From positions 1-6,664 of the forward strand of contig SBBR01000118.1 of NCBI GenBank assembly GCA_005239615.1: 6,664 nt of DNA, written 5' to 3'. Positions 1-5,018 of this stretch are shown piece after piece. Below the pieces are notes generated by a model. That model searched no databases and was not told where the DNA came from. It saw nothing but the letters and a program-made list of their open reading frames with translations. Numbering within the stretch: the stretch's first letter is position 1; each line of letters begins with the position of its first letter. The position numbers and the translations under genes were made by a program. The stretch is from an archaeon (GTDB lineage Archaea; Iainarchaeota; Iainarchaeia; Iainarchaeales; Iainarchaeaceae).

Positions 1-89
1 TCCTCTACTCCCATAAAACAATACAACAACGCAAAGAGGTACTACTCCGCATGATAGCGGACAACCTCAGGATAGGGTGAGACTTTCAA
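1..89 (-). pseudogene. Start of a possible IS6-like transposase frame, interrupted by TAG (left copy)
   Basis: This is the mirror image of the frame described at the right end. It reads outward from a possible TTG start at 89-87, through residues resembling the IS6 transposase N-terminus, to a TAG at 44-42, then stays open to the window edge. Only about 30 codons are visible, so neither the family nor the broken state can be settled here. Confidence 0.3.
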
Positions 90-96
90 CGGAGCC
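1..96 (-). mobile_element. Left copy of a 96-bp terminal inverted repeat, probably the end of an IS6-like insertion sequence
   Basis: Bases 1-96 are the exact reverse complement of 6568-6663; the match stops abruptly at 96/97. Read on the minus strand from 96 outward, the repeat begins GGCTCCGTTGAAAG, which agrees at 10 of 14 positions with the IS26 terminus GGCACTGTTGCAAA (established for the IS6 family). The element would extend off the window to the left, with its transposase reading outward (bases 89 to 1). No target-site duplication can be tested because the far end is not visible. The identity is seen directly; the IS6 assignment is inference. A linear-replicon terminus or an assembly overlap are the alternatives. 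Confidence 0.6.
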
Positions 97-186
97 TATA
101 TGGTGCTGGCGGCAAATAAACCAACACAAGCTTTCCCCCGCAGCGTTATGCTACCACAGGAAAACTCAAATAAAGTTCATGGCCAG

Positions 187-215
187 GGCTTGTCACCAAG
201 TGGGCTCGTGAAGCC
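187..215. repeat. Imperfect hairpin
   Basis: GGCTT (187-191) and CAC (194-196) pair with GTG (208-210) and AAGCC (211-215). There is a 2-nt bulge at 192-193 and an 11-nt loop. It has 8 base pairs in total and no strong T-run after it on either strand, so a classical terminator is not supported. Confidence 0.35.
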
Positions 216-221
216 TTTCCG

Positions 222-288
222 TAACGCCAAACTCCAATTATCCCTCATTTATACATAATAAGTTTTTGTTTCGGAGCCAAAGGCGTTA
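222..288. repeat. Inverted repeat enclosing a TATA-like element
   Basis: TAACGCC (222-228) pairs with GGCGTTA (282-288), and CTCC (232-235) pairs with GGAG (273-276). They are separated by a small internal loop (AAA against CCAAA). The enclosed 37 nt are AT-rich and contain TTTATACATA and a T5 run. It could be an RNA stem or a symmetric protein-binding site around a promoter. Confidence 0.4.
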
Positions 289-338
289 TACCCCAATCCA
301 AAACCTTTAACTATACATAACTTGTTTTTGTTGGTGCC
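250..338. repeat. Two-copy direct repeat, about 27 bp, period about 62 bp
   Basis: Copy 1 (250-278) and copy 2 (312-338) share TATACATAA, then a variable triplet plus G, then TTTTTGTT, then GG(A/T)GCC. The first 21 bases match at 18 positions (TATACATAATAAGTTTTTGT and TATACATAACTTGTTTTTGT, each plus a final T); copy 1 has two extra bases before the GG. Each copy combines a TATA-box-like element with a T-run. On the minus strand the copies read GGC(T/A)CC...AACAAAAAC...TTATGTATA. They may be duplicated promoters or binding sites, or traces of a transposition footprint. Confidence 0.5.
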
Positions 339-588
339 TTCTCCACTTTTTTCGATTTTGGTGGCATTAGTGGAACAATAGGGCTGGGGTCAGCGGTTTG
401 CCTTCTCACCATGGGCGTTTATTGAGTGTAGGTCATACAAAAATACAGTGTTTGTTGTGGGTACAAAGGATGTGCCGCTGTCAAATACCCAGCGCGTTAA
501 TCTGTCTTTATCTAGGTCGTGCCGACTCAAAGCAGCGTTTATCTGCCCAAATACCCTCCATTATCCGTTGCGGGCCACAGGCGGCAAC

Positions 589-777
589 TTATAGAAATCC
601 GCAACTTGCCCCTCCCCATAAAAATCTGTTACGTGAAGGGGCCCAAGTTTTCCTGATATTTTCCAAAATTACCCTGTACGCCCTTAGCACTGTTTCGGTG
701 TCCTTTTTCCCAAAACCAAAATAATAGGCTTTTCCCCTGCCGCGAAAACACACCTTGCCGACCCTTTCCCTCTTCAC
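589..777 (-). CDS. Doubtful small ORF, 62 aa, hypothetical
   Basis: A GTG-initiated frame downstream of xerA on the same strand. Its middle part (GKAYYFGFGKKDTETVLRAY and the ILENIRK that follows) has a protein-like mix of charged and hydrophobic residues. The C-terminal third is less convincing. A second short frame begins with an ATG just upstream (MKAGRTKIGNKAIVR, about 823-776) and ends where this one starts, so the two might be pieces of a single frameshifted gene. I see no Shine-Dalgarno and no TATA box at the leaderless distance. I recognise no family. It may equally be chance. Confidence 0.2.
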   Translation of the reverse strand: MKRERVGKVCFRGRGKAYYFGFGKKDTETVLRAYRVILENIRKTWAPSRNRFLWGGASCGFL

Positions 778-865
778 CTAACAATTGCCTTGTTGCCGAT
801 TTTTGTTCTGCCAGCTTTCATAACACCTTAAACCCCCATTTAAGCAGCCTTTCCATTCCAGCCTG

Positions 866-1894
866 TCACATCCTGTCGAACGGGCTCTGGACCTTCTTGA
901 GCTGCTCCGTGGAAACATGTGTGTAAACCTGGGTCGTGTTGAGGTTGCTGTGGCCGAGCAGTTCCTGTATGTTGCGGATATTCTCGCCGGCTTCGAGTAG
1001 GTGGGTGGCGAAAGCGTGGCGTAGCGAGTGCACGGTCACATCTTTCGTAATTCCCGCCTTGGCCTTGGCTTTGCGGACTATCCTCTGGACAGTATCAGGG
1101 GTTATGTGCTTGCCGTTCTTCTTCGAGAACAGGAACTGGCTCTTGACTTTCTTCCGCTCGACGTACTTTTTCGCCATTCCGCACCAGTTCTTGGAGAGGA
1201 TTATCATGCGATCCTTCGAGCCTTTCCCGGACTTCACTTTTCCGATTTTTTCCTTGAAGTTTATGTCCTCTACCTTTATGTTCACCGCTTCACTCACCCT
1301 GACCCCTGTGGAATAAATGAACTGGAGGAGCAGGCGGTTGCGTCCGGGCTTTGCCCCGTGAAGAAGCGCCTTGACCTCGTCCTTGGTTAGGATTGTCGGG
1401 AGGGCCTTGGCCTTCTTTGGGGCCTTCACATCATCGATTGCAGCGAGTTTTAGGTAATTTTTGAGGAAGTACTTCAGGGCGGCGTGGGCAAGTCCGAGCG
1501 TGGCATTGGAATTACCCTTCTCCTTCATGCCGGCCATAAAACCCACGATGTCATCGCGTCCAACGTCTTTGGGCTCCTTTTTTGCGTGCTGCAAAAAGTC
1601 CTCGAGGTATAGAGTGTACATCTTTATCGTGCGCGGAGAGTAGCCTGCAATCAGCAACTCCTGACGGAACTTGGCGACCCAGCCGGCAACCATCTGCTCG
1701 GTCGGGGTGGGTGGCATCTGCACTTTTTGGAAAATGCTTGGTTCAGCGGCACGGGGCTTAGCGGTCGGCAGTGCAGTTACCCACTGCGCATTTTGGGAAG
1801 TGACGGGTGATGTATTGGGTGTGGCCATCCGAGCGGGCCCTTGTGGCGCGGCGGCTGCCCGCACATGGTTATCCTGCAAATCGTTTTCGGGCAT
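866..1894 (-). CDS. xerA: XerA-type tyrosine recombinase
   Basis: 342-aa site-specific recombinase of the phage-integrase (tyrosine recombinase) family. In archaea, XerA resolves chromosome dimers at a dif site without a second Xer partner. The N-terminal SAM-like core-binding domain spans about residues 66-150 (YSPRTIKMY near 85-93) and the catalytic domain about 165-335. All catalytic residues are visible: R199 in STGVRVSE, K224 in SGKGSKDR, H289 and R292 in HSLRH, H315 in LLGHS, and the nucleophile Y324 in TQVYTHV. It therefore looks intact. The first 60 or so residues are an Ala/Pro/Thr-rich extension not expected in XerA proteins of about 280-300 aa; M60 or M68 are alternative starts. 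The promoter box 22 nt upstream supports the start at 1894. An IS-like end is nearby, so an integrase role cannot be excluded, but the sequence is Xer-like. Confidence 0.88.
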   Translation of the reverse strand: MPENDLQDNHVRAAAAPQGPARMATPNTSPVTSQNAQWVTALPTAKPRAAEPSIFQKVQMPPTPTEQMVAGWVAKFRQELLIAGYSPRTIKMYTLYLEDFLQHAKKEPKDVGRDDIVGFMAGMKEKGNSNATLGLAHAALKYFLKNYLKLAAIDDVKAPKKAKALPTILTKDEVKALLHGAKPGRNRLLLQFIYSTGVRVSEAVNIKVEDINFKEKIGKVKSGKGSKDRMIILSKNWCGMAKKYVERKKVKSQFLFSKKNGKHITPDTVQRIVRKAKAKAGITKDVTVHSLRHAFATHLLEAGENIRNIQELLGHSNLNTTQVYTHVSTEQLKKVQSPFDRM

Positions 1895-1916
1895 CTAGTA
1901 CTAATTCAATTCCCGC

Positions 1917-1926
1917 AAATAAATAC
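1917..1926 (-). promoter_or_regulatory. TATA box of xerA
   Basis: On the minus strand this reads GTATTTATTT, a good archaeal TATA element. Exactly 22 nt separate it from the xerA ATG, which puts the transcription start at or next to the start codon and predicts a leaderless mRNA. No Shine-Dalgarno precedes the ATG, consistent with this. Confidence 0.6.
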
Positions 1927-2039
1927 CTGTCGCTCGGATATGCAGCAAACTCAATAAGGGGGAAAATAATTATGCCATGTAAATACCCTGTTGTTTCTCT
2001 TTACCCAGTCATTCATCCCGGATACCATTGAGCCACCAG

Positions 2040-2222
2040 TTATATCTTCATGCGCTTGCTCAAATGTCCTCTCGCCGAAATTTCCCTTAGAAGAAACGCC
2101 CCGCTTCCATTTATCCCACTGTTTACCATGCCTTTACCCATTTCGGCAAGCACATCACGTGCAAGCCGGCGCGACATTGTGCCAGTGCCGCGGAGCTTTG
2201 AGGCAGGGCTGTGGGCAATCAT
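2040..2222 (-). CDS. Small hypothetical protein, 60 aa
   Basis: Unrecognised small basic protein starting MIAHSPASKLRGTGTMSRRL. The segment RRLARDVLAEMGKGM (about 18-32) looks like an amphipathic helix, followed by a Gly/Ser stretch (NSGINGSGAF) and a basic C-terminal end (SARGHLSKRMKI). There are no membrane segments or cysteines. It is short enough to be chance. It is listed because a TATA box lies 23 nt before its ATG, the same geometry as xerA and the 87-aa gene, and because its codons are G/C-rich at third positions like the neighbouring genes. It lies upstream of xerA on the same strand, but 145 bp and a separate xerA promoter argue against a simple operon. No function is proposed. Confidence 0.5.
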   Translation of the reverse strand: MIAHSPASKLRGTGTMSRRLARDVLAEMGKGMVNSGINGSGAFLLREISARGHLSKRMKI

Positions 2223-2244
2223 AAATATAGTGTTGAAATTCTTT

Positions 2245-2253
2245 GTATAATAA
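2245..2253 (-). promoter_or_regulatory. TATA box of the 60-aa gene
   Basis: The minus strand reads TTATTATAC, ending 22-23 nt before the ATG at 2222. That predicts a leaderless transcript. Just upstream on the same strand is the perfect small inverted repeat GCTAA-N3-TTAGC (2254-2266), which overlaps the expected position of the BRE and could be an operator. Confidence 0.5.
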
Positions 2254-2266
2254 GCTAACTTTTAGC
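2254..2266. repeat. Short perfect inverted repeat beside a promoter
   Basis: GCTAA (2254-2258) and TTAGC (2262-2266) flank CTT. The repeat abuts the TATA box of the 60-aa gene on its upstream side, and lies 45 bp upstream of the divergent promoter of the 87-aa gene. A regulator site is possible. A 5-bp arm is short enough to be chance. Confidence 0.3.
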
Positions 2267-2311
2267 AGGTTGTCGTGGTCAAAGGACTTTGCCGTTAATT
2301 GCCCGCCAAGC

Positions 2312-2319
2312 TTTTTAAA
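2312..2319 (+). promoter_or_regulatory. TATA box of the 87-aa gene and the following acetyltransferase
   Basis: TTTTTAAA, preceded by the purine/C-rich BRE-like AAGC, ends exactly 22 nt before the ATG at 2342. This is a leaderless promoter. No other TATA element is evident before the acetyltransferase gene, so it probably drives both. Confidence 0.6.
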
Positions 2320-2341
2320 CACTTAAGGCGAAATCCAATTT

Positions 2342-2605
2342 ATGTTCGGAAGGAAAAAAAGCGAGGGCAGGCCGCTCCCTGACACGGCAGACATGAAGGC
2401 GTGGCGCGAGGAGTTCAAGGAAATGTCGCTCGAGGACCACGACAGGGTGCTCAAGAACCTAGGCCTTGACGATGAGGATATTAAGGAGTTCAACGAGGCG
2501 GAGAAGAGCGGCAGGAAGCTCGAGGACGTAATGGGGCTATCACAGGATGGCACGGAAGGGCAGGCAAACACGCAAGAAGGCAACGGGAAGAAGGGGAAGA
2601 AGTAA
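2342..2605 (+). CDS. Small highly charged hypothetical protein, 87 aa
   Basis: Cytosolic-looking protein, very rich in Glu, Asp and Lys. A basic start (MFGRKKSEG) is followed by a helical, acidic middle (about 18-66, for example EEFKEMSLEDHDRVLKNLGL and then DDEDIKEFNEAEK) and a low-complexity Gly/Gln/Lys tail ending GKKGKK. There is no signal peptide, membrane helix or cysteine. The leaderless promoter fixes the start. It is first in a probable two-gene unit with the GNAT acetyltransferase 47 bp downstream. The charged, helical composition resembles small nucleic-acid- or protein-associated factors, but I recognise no family and propose no function. Confidence 0.75.
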   Translation: MFGRKKSEGRPLPDTADMKAWREEFKEMSLEDHDRVLKNLGLDDEDIKEFNEAEKSGRKLEDVMGLSQDGTEGQANTQEGNGKKGKK

Positions 2606-2639
2606 GAAAAGCAGTTCCAATTCCAAAGAAAAATGATGT

Positions 2640-2653
2640 TGGCTATTTAGCCA
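2640..2653 (+). promoter_or_regulatory. Hairpin abutting the acetyltransferase start codon
   Basis: GGCT (2641-2644) and AGCC (2649-2652) form a perfect stem around ATTT. T2640 can add a pair with A2653, the first base of the ATG. It sits where a ribosome-binding site would be and no Shine-Dalgarno is present. It could limit translation of the downstream gene, or be a weak processing or pausing site. Confidence 0.3.
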
Positions 2654-3111
2654 TGGATTTGCTCATACGCCCAGCCAGGAAGCGCGACACCAACAAATTC
2701 TCCGAGATATACTACTCGGAATTCTCGAAGCTTGACAGGAACTGGACTCGGCAGACATCGAGGGCGAGGATTCGACAGGCGATAAGAACTTACCCGTCAC
2801 TTTGCTTTGCCATGGAGCTTGACGGCAAAATCGTGGGGTTCGTTCTCGCGGAGCACCTTGATTTCGCGAAGGGGAAATACATTTACCTCGCCGATGTTGC
2901 AGTTTCCTCCAAGTTCCAGCGCAGGGGCCTTGGCGAGAAGGCTCTGCGCTTCCTCTTCAGTGTCGCGAAGGCCAGGGGCTACAAGTCAATATACCTGAAT
3001 GCCATCAGGAAAGGGCCGGTGCTCAAGCTCTACAAAAAGCTGGGGTTCAGGCAGACAAAGTACGTGCACATGGAGAAGGCGCTGTACTTGATTGAAGTGG
3101 TATGCAGTTAA
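2653..3111 (+). CDS. GNAT-family N-acetyltransferase (RimI-like)
   Basis: 152-aa single-domain protein of the GCN5-related acetyltransferase fold, which moves an acetyl group from acetyl-CoA to an amine, often a protein N-terminus or lysine. It starts with the typical beta1/alpha1 pattern MDLLIRPARKRD. Strand beta4 (YIYLADVAVSSKFQ, about 76-89) leads into the acetyl-CoA pyrophosphate-binding motif A, QRRGLG (89-94). Motif B ends in LYKKLGF (126-132), as in RimI-type enzymes. Length is normal. Substrate cannot be read from the sequence; protein N-terminal acetylation is the usual guess for archaeal RimI-like members. It is probably co-transcribed with the 87-aa gene. Its last 65 bp overlap the 3' end of the opposite-strand gene. 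Confidence 0.85.
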   Translation: MDLLIRPARKRDTNKFSEIYYSEFSKLDRNWTRQTSRARIRQAIRTYPSLCFAMELDGKIVGFVLAEHLDFAKGKYIYLADVAVSSKFQRRGLGEKALRFLFSVAKARGYKSIYLNAIRKGPVLKLYKKLGFRQTKYVHMEKALYLIEVVCS

Positions 3112-3775
3112 ACATCATGCACGCCGATTTTAAGGTTCCAGTTCTTGTCAAGCCCAGAACATGGAAGTTATCCGAGCGGAACACATATCTGCTGTCTGGC
3201 CTGGGAAATCTTTTAATTGGGTGGTCGGCCTCTCCGCGCCACAATTTTCTCACTTCTCTTTCAGCGTTTTGCGCCAATTCAAACTGTTTCTTCCTGTCAA
3301 TCCCTTTGGAGAGCAGATGGTCGAATAGTGTCTGGCAATATTGCTTGTCTCGTTGACTGTATTTCGGCCCCATAATGCCACTAAGGAAATCCATGAATGC
3401 TTGGAGATTCGGCCTCATGAAATACCTTTGGTAATACCTGTGCTGAACCTGTTTGCCAGCAGCGGTTTTCACGAAAACAATCGAGCAATGAGAAGTTTTT
3501 CCGGCAATCTCTCTGGCAAACTTGCTTGCGAATTTTGCATCAACACTTTTTTGAATCATTTTGTAACTAGCGTCTACAATTCTTTTACCGAACCCCTCAC
3601 GCCTTGGCCCGTGTGTTACGACTTCGATCGGTACCTCGTACCGGAACATTCCCTCAACGTGTTTTTTCCAGTCACGTCTGCGCCGCGTGATGTTCATCGT
3701 AGAGGGTTTCTGCCTATTCGCTTCCCAATTCTTGCGCGCCGCAAGCGTACTTTTTGGCTCGTGACCACGAGGCAT
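3047..3775 (-). CDS. Basic hypothetical protein, 242 aa
   Basis: No family recognised. The protein is rich in Lys, Arg and aromatic residues and has no membrane segment. The N-terminus (MPRGHEPKSTLAARKNWEAN, then RRRRDWKK near 32-39) is strongly basic, which would suit nucleic-acid binding. The centre holds an alternating hydrophobic stretch (HCSIVFVKTAAGKQVQ, about 96-111) and a Tyr-rich segment (HRYYQRYFMRPN), then helical regions. The last 20 or so residues (from about IPLQSS) are encoded antisense to the acetyltransferase and look like read-through rather than a conserved domain. It starts 9 nt after the stop of the membrane-protein gene and is probably co-transcribed with it. Codon choice is less GC-biased than in the neighbouring acetyltransferase, so it may be acquired or fast evolving. 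Confidence 0.65.
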   Translation of the reverse strand: MPRGHEPKSTLAARKNWEANRQKPSTMNITRRRRDWKKHVEGMFRYEVPIEVVTHGPRREGFGKRIVDASYKMIQKSVDAKFASKFAREIAGKTSHCSIVFVKTAAGKQVQHRYYQRYFMRPNLQAFMDFLSGIMGPKYSQRDKQYCQTLFDHLLSKGIDRKKQFELAQNAEREVRKLWRGEADHPIKRFPRPDSRYVFRSDNFHVLGLTRTGTLKSACMMFNCIPLQSSTAPSPCARTLSA

Positions 3776-3784
3776 GCAACAACT

Positions 3785-4084
3785 TCACTTCGCTATTTCC
3801 GCGTAGTGAAATAGGTTCTTGGACTGCCAGTAGAGGGCAAGCGCCGCAACGCCTGAAATCCAGCCGACGAAGTAGTAAGCGAATGCAGTTGTGTCGCGGT
3901 CGGAAACTATGGCAAAGTCGGGGCGGGTCACGTGGATTAGGATACCCTGCGCCATGCTCCAGATGAAGAGCGAGGCCAGAATGACCCCGGCCACAAAGAA
4001 GAAGCAGGCCCGCGCGAAAACCCTACTGACCTGCATGCTCATTGTCATGAATGAAAGCCTCTTTTTCCCATTTGCTAGGCACAT
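3785..4084 (-). CDS. Small membrane protein with two helices, 99 aa
   Basis: Two hydrophobic segments are clear: about residues 26-48 (CFFFVAGVILASLFIWSMAQ) and 68-85 (AYYFVGWISGVAALALYW). They are joined by a loop of roughly 20 residues (ILIHVTRPDFAIVSDRDTTA). The N-terminus is basic (NGKKR, SRVFAR) and the C-terminus short and polar, so by the positive-inside rule both ends are probably cytoplasmic. The annotated ATG is the longest choice; Met13, Met15 or Met17 are alternatives, none with a strong Shine-Dalgarno. The promoter box at 4150-4157 would give a leader of about 43 nt. It is first in a pair with the 242-aa basic protein. No family is recognised and there are no catalytic-looking residues. 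Confidence 0.65.
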   Translation of the reverse strand: MCLANGKKRLSFMTMSMQVSRVFARACFFFVAGVILASLFIWSMAQGILIHVTRPDFAIVSDRDTTAFAYYFVGWISGVAALALYWQSKNLFHYAEIAK

Positions 4085-4149
4085 TTGGCCCTGTAGTTGC
4101 CCCTGTTCCTGGTACCTAAAGCACCGACCCTAATTCTAGTCCAAGGTGG

Positions 4150-4157
4150 TATATAAG
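4150..4157 (-). promoter_or_regulatory. TATA box of the membrane-protein gene pair
   Basis: On the minus strand this reads CTTATATA, close to the archaeal consensus and the best TATA sequence in the window. The transcription start would fall near 4127, leaving about 43 nt before the ATG at 4084. That is unlike the leaderless genes, so the start codon or box is less certain. Confidence 0.5.
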
Positions 4158-4164
4158 CTTTTTA
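4157..4164 (+). promoter_or_regulatory. Candidate TATA box of the HAD-nadE operon
   Basis: GCTTTTTA on the plus strand resembles the box used by the 87-aa gene. It overlaps the minus-strand box back to back, making this a compact divergent promoter. Transcription would begin near 4187 and produce a leader of about 135 nt before the HAD start. No box is found at the leaderless distance from 4322. Confidence 0.4.
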
Positions 4165-4300
4165 TCACGTTCACAACCCAATTTGGCAAAGGCTCCCCGA
4201 TAACCAAAAAACCATGGCGTCGAGGTGGGGCTTAGGGGCTGGTTCGGGGGCACTCAAGTAACCCAACCAGGCATTTGGCTGGAAGGATGGGGCAGGGTAA

Positions 4301-4311
4301 TTTTGTTTTTT
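4301..4311 (+). terminator. T-rich run, possible intrinsic terminator or attenuator
   Basis: TTTTGTTTTTT is the densest T stretch on the plus strand near this operon. It lies 10 nt before the HAD start codon and directly before the GGTGGT ribosome-binding site, with a small hairpin about 20 nt upstream. If functional, it would end leader transcripts before the coding region. Confidence 0.3.
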
Positions 4312-4317
4312 GGTGGT
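4312..4317 (+). promoter_or_regulatory. Shine-Dalgarno of the HAD gene
   Basis: GGTGGT (4312-4317, allowing one imperfect base) is complementary to the archaeal 16S 3' end and lies 4 nt before ATG 4322. It decides for that ATG over the upstream in-frame TTG at 4310, because the TTG overlaps the site itself. Confidence 0.55.
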
Positions 4318-4321
4318 TCGG

Positions 4322-5008
4322 ATGAAGGCAGTACTCTTTGACCTTGACAATACCCTCATTGACTTCATGCGCATGAAAAAAATTAGCTGTGAGGCCGCCA
4401 TTTCCGCGATGATTGATGCTGGTCTGCGCATGGACAAGGACAGGGCATACAAGGAGCTTTTCGCCCTATACGGCGTGCATGGCATAGAGCATGGCGAGAT
4501 TTTCCAGAAGTTCCTCGAGAAGGCTGTCGGGAAAGTGGACTACAGGATACTGTCCAAGGGTGTTGCCGCCTACAGGAAGATGCAGGCTGGCTACCTCGAG
4601 CCTTATCCACATGTTAGGAGCACCCTGATTTTCCTGCGCGAGGCTGGCCTGCGGCTCGGCATTGTGAGCGACGCGCCGCGCATAAAGGCGTGGATGAGGC
4701 TCGCGGAGATGGGCATCACTGACTTCTTCGATGTGGTAGTGGCATTCGACGACACAGGCAAAAAAAAACCAAGCACCCTGCCATTCAGGGCGGCGCTGCG
4801 CGAGCTCGGCCTTCTCGCTTCGGAAATCCTTTTCGTCGGGGACAACCCATCGAGGGACATCGCTGGCGCGAAGAGGCTCGGTATGAAGACAGCGCTAGCC
4901 AAGTACGGTCAGATGTTCCCGTCGAAGGGCATAAAGGCGGATTATGTCCTGCGCGACTTCGAGGACCTGAAAAATGTACTGGGGCTCACGAAAATAAGGC
5001 AAAGGTAG
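4322..5008 (+). CDS. HAD-superfamily (subfamily I) phosphatase
   Basis: 228-aa haloacid dehalogenase-like hydrolase that would remove phosphate from a small metabolite through a phospho-aspartate intermediate. The four motifs are present: DLDNT (7-11; nucleophile D7, acid/base D9), S116 in GIVSDA, the motif III lysine in KKKP (147-150) and the Mg-binding GDNPSRD (173-179; D174, D179). A helical cap of about 75 residues sits between motifs I and II, as in subfamily IA. The substrate is not deducible; phosphoglycolate- and glyceraldehyde-phosphate-type phosphatases share this architecture. Linkage to nadE would also allow a nucleotide-metabolism role (inference). The A9 run at 4760-4768 encodes the motif III lysines and is slip-prone. 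The stop is TAG, only 10 nt before the next start. Confidence 0.85.
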   Translation: MKAVLFDLDNTLIDFMRMKKISCEAAISAMIDAGLRMDKDRAYKELFALYGVHGIEHGEIFQKFLEKAVGKVDYRILSKGVAAYRKMQAGYLEPYPHVRSTLIFLREAGLRLGIVSDAPRIKAWMRLAEMGITDFFDVVVAFDDTGKKKPSTLPFRAALRELGLLASEILFVGDNPSRDIAGAKRLGMKTALAKYGQMFPSKGIKADYVLRDFEDLKNVLGLTKIRQR

Positions 5009-5010
5009 GT
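5004..5010 (+). promoter_or_regulatory. Shine-Dalgarno of the 194-aa gene, overlapping the HAD stop codon
   Basis: GGTAGGT spans the HAD TAG stop (5006-5008) and lies 8 nt before ATG 5019. It favours ATG 5019 over the in-frame TTG at 5010, and suggests translational coupling with the HAD gene. Confidence 0.45.
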
Positions 5011-5018
5011 TGGGCATC

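Larger units (their letters stand above)
97..865. other. Gene-poor left flank with inverted and direct repeats
   Basis: About 770 bp between the IS end and the xerA stop codon have no convincing gene. The plus-strand open frame at 398-724 has a low-complexity translation without a recognisable domain. The minus frames are short and broken, apart from the doubtful ORF at 589-777. What is visible is structure: a hairpin at 187-215 (GGCTT+CAC pairing with GTG+AAGCC), a stem at 222-235/273-288, a repeated TATA/T-run module at 250-276 and 312-338, a weak stem at 335-345/359-366 next to a T6 run (347-352), and an inverted repeat at 603-613/637-649. It may be decayed sequence next to an IS, or an unrecognised non-coding RNA locus. 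I do not recognise tRNA, 5S, SRP or RNase P RNA signatures in it. Confidence 0.5.
4187..4321 (+). other. Long G-rich leader with mini-ORF and T-run ahead of the HAD-nadE operon
   Basis: Unlike the leaderless genes, the HAD gene has about 135 nt of predicted untranslated leader. It contains a 15-codon ORF with ATG at 4214 and TAA at 4259-4261 (MASRWGLGAGSGALK), a small stem CCAG-N8-CTGG (about 4267-4282) and, right before the ribosome-binding site, the T-rich run TTTTGTTTTTT (4301-4311). In archaea, T-runs alone can stop transcription, so the layout could be an attenuator or a short independent RNA. The promoter position is itself a prediction, and none of this is proven by sequence alone. Confidence 0.3.

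Noticed and set aside
398..724. Plus-strand open frame of 108 codons in the gene-poor flank
   Set aside because: The translation is rich in Ser, Pro, Cys and Leu without domain-like pattern. It has no promoter at the leaderless distance and no ribosome-binding site, and it overlaps repeat structures. It is probably chance.
1990..2040. tRNA-like string GGCTCAATGGTA on the minus strand
   Set aside because: It resembles a D-arm, but no T-arm (GTTCRA), anticodon stem or closing acceptor stem can be fitted around it.
1895..2341. A dif site for XerA near its gene
   Set aside because: I looked for two palindromic 11-bp arms around a 6-bp spacer, as in known archaeal dif sites. Only fragments such as TTATATC near 2040 were seen, without a matching partner arm.
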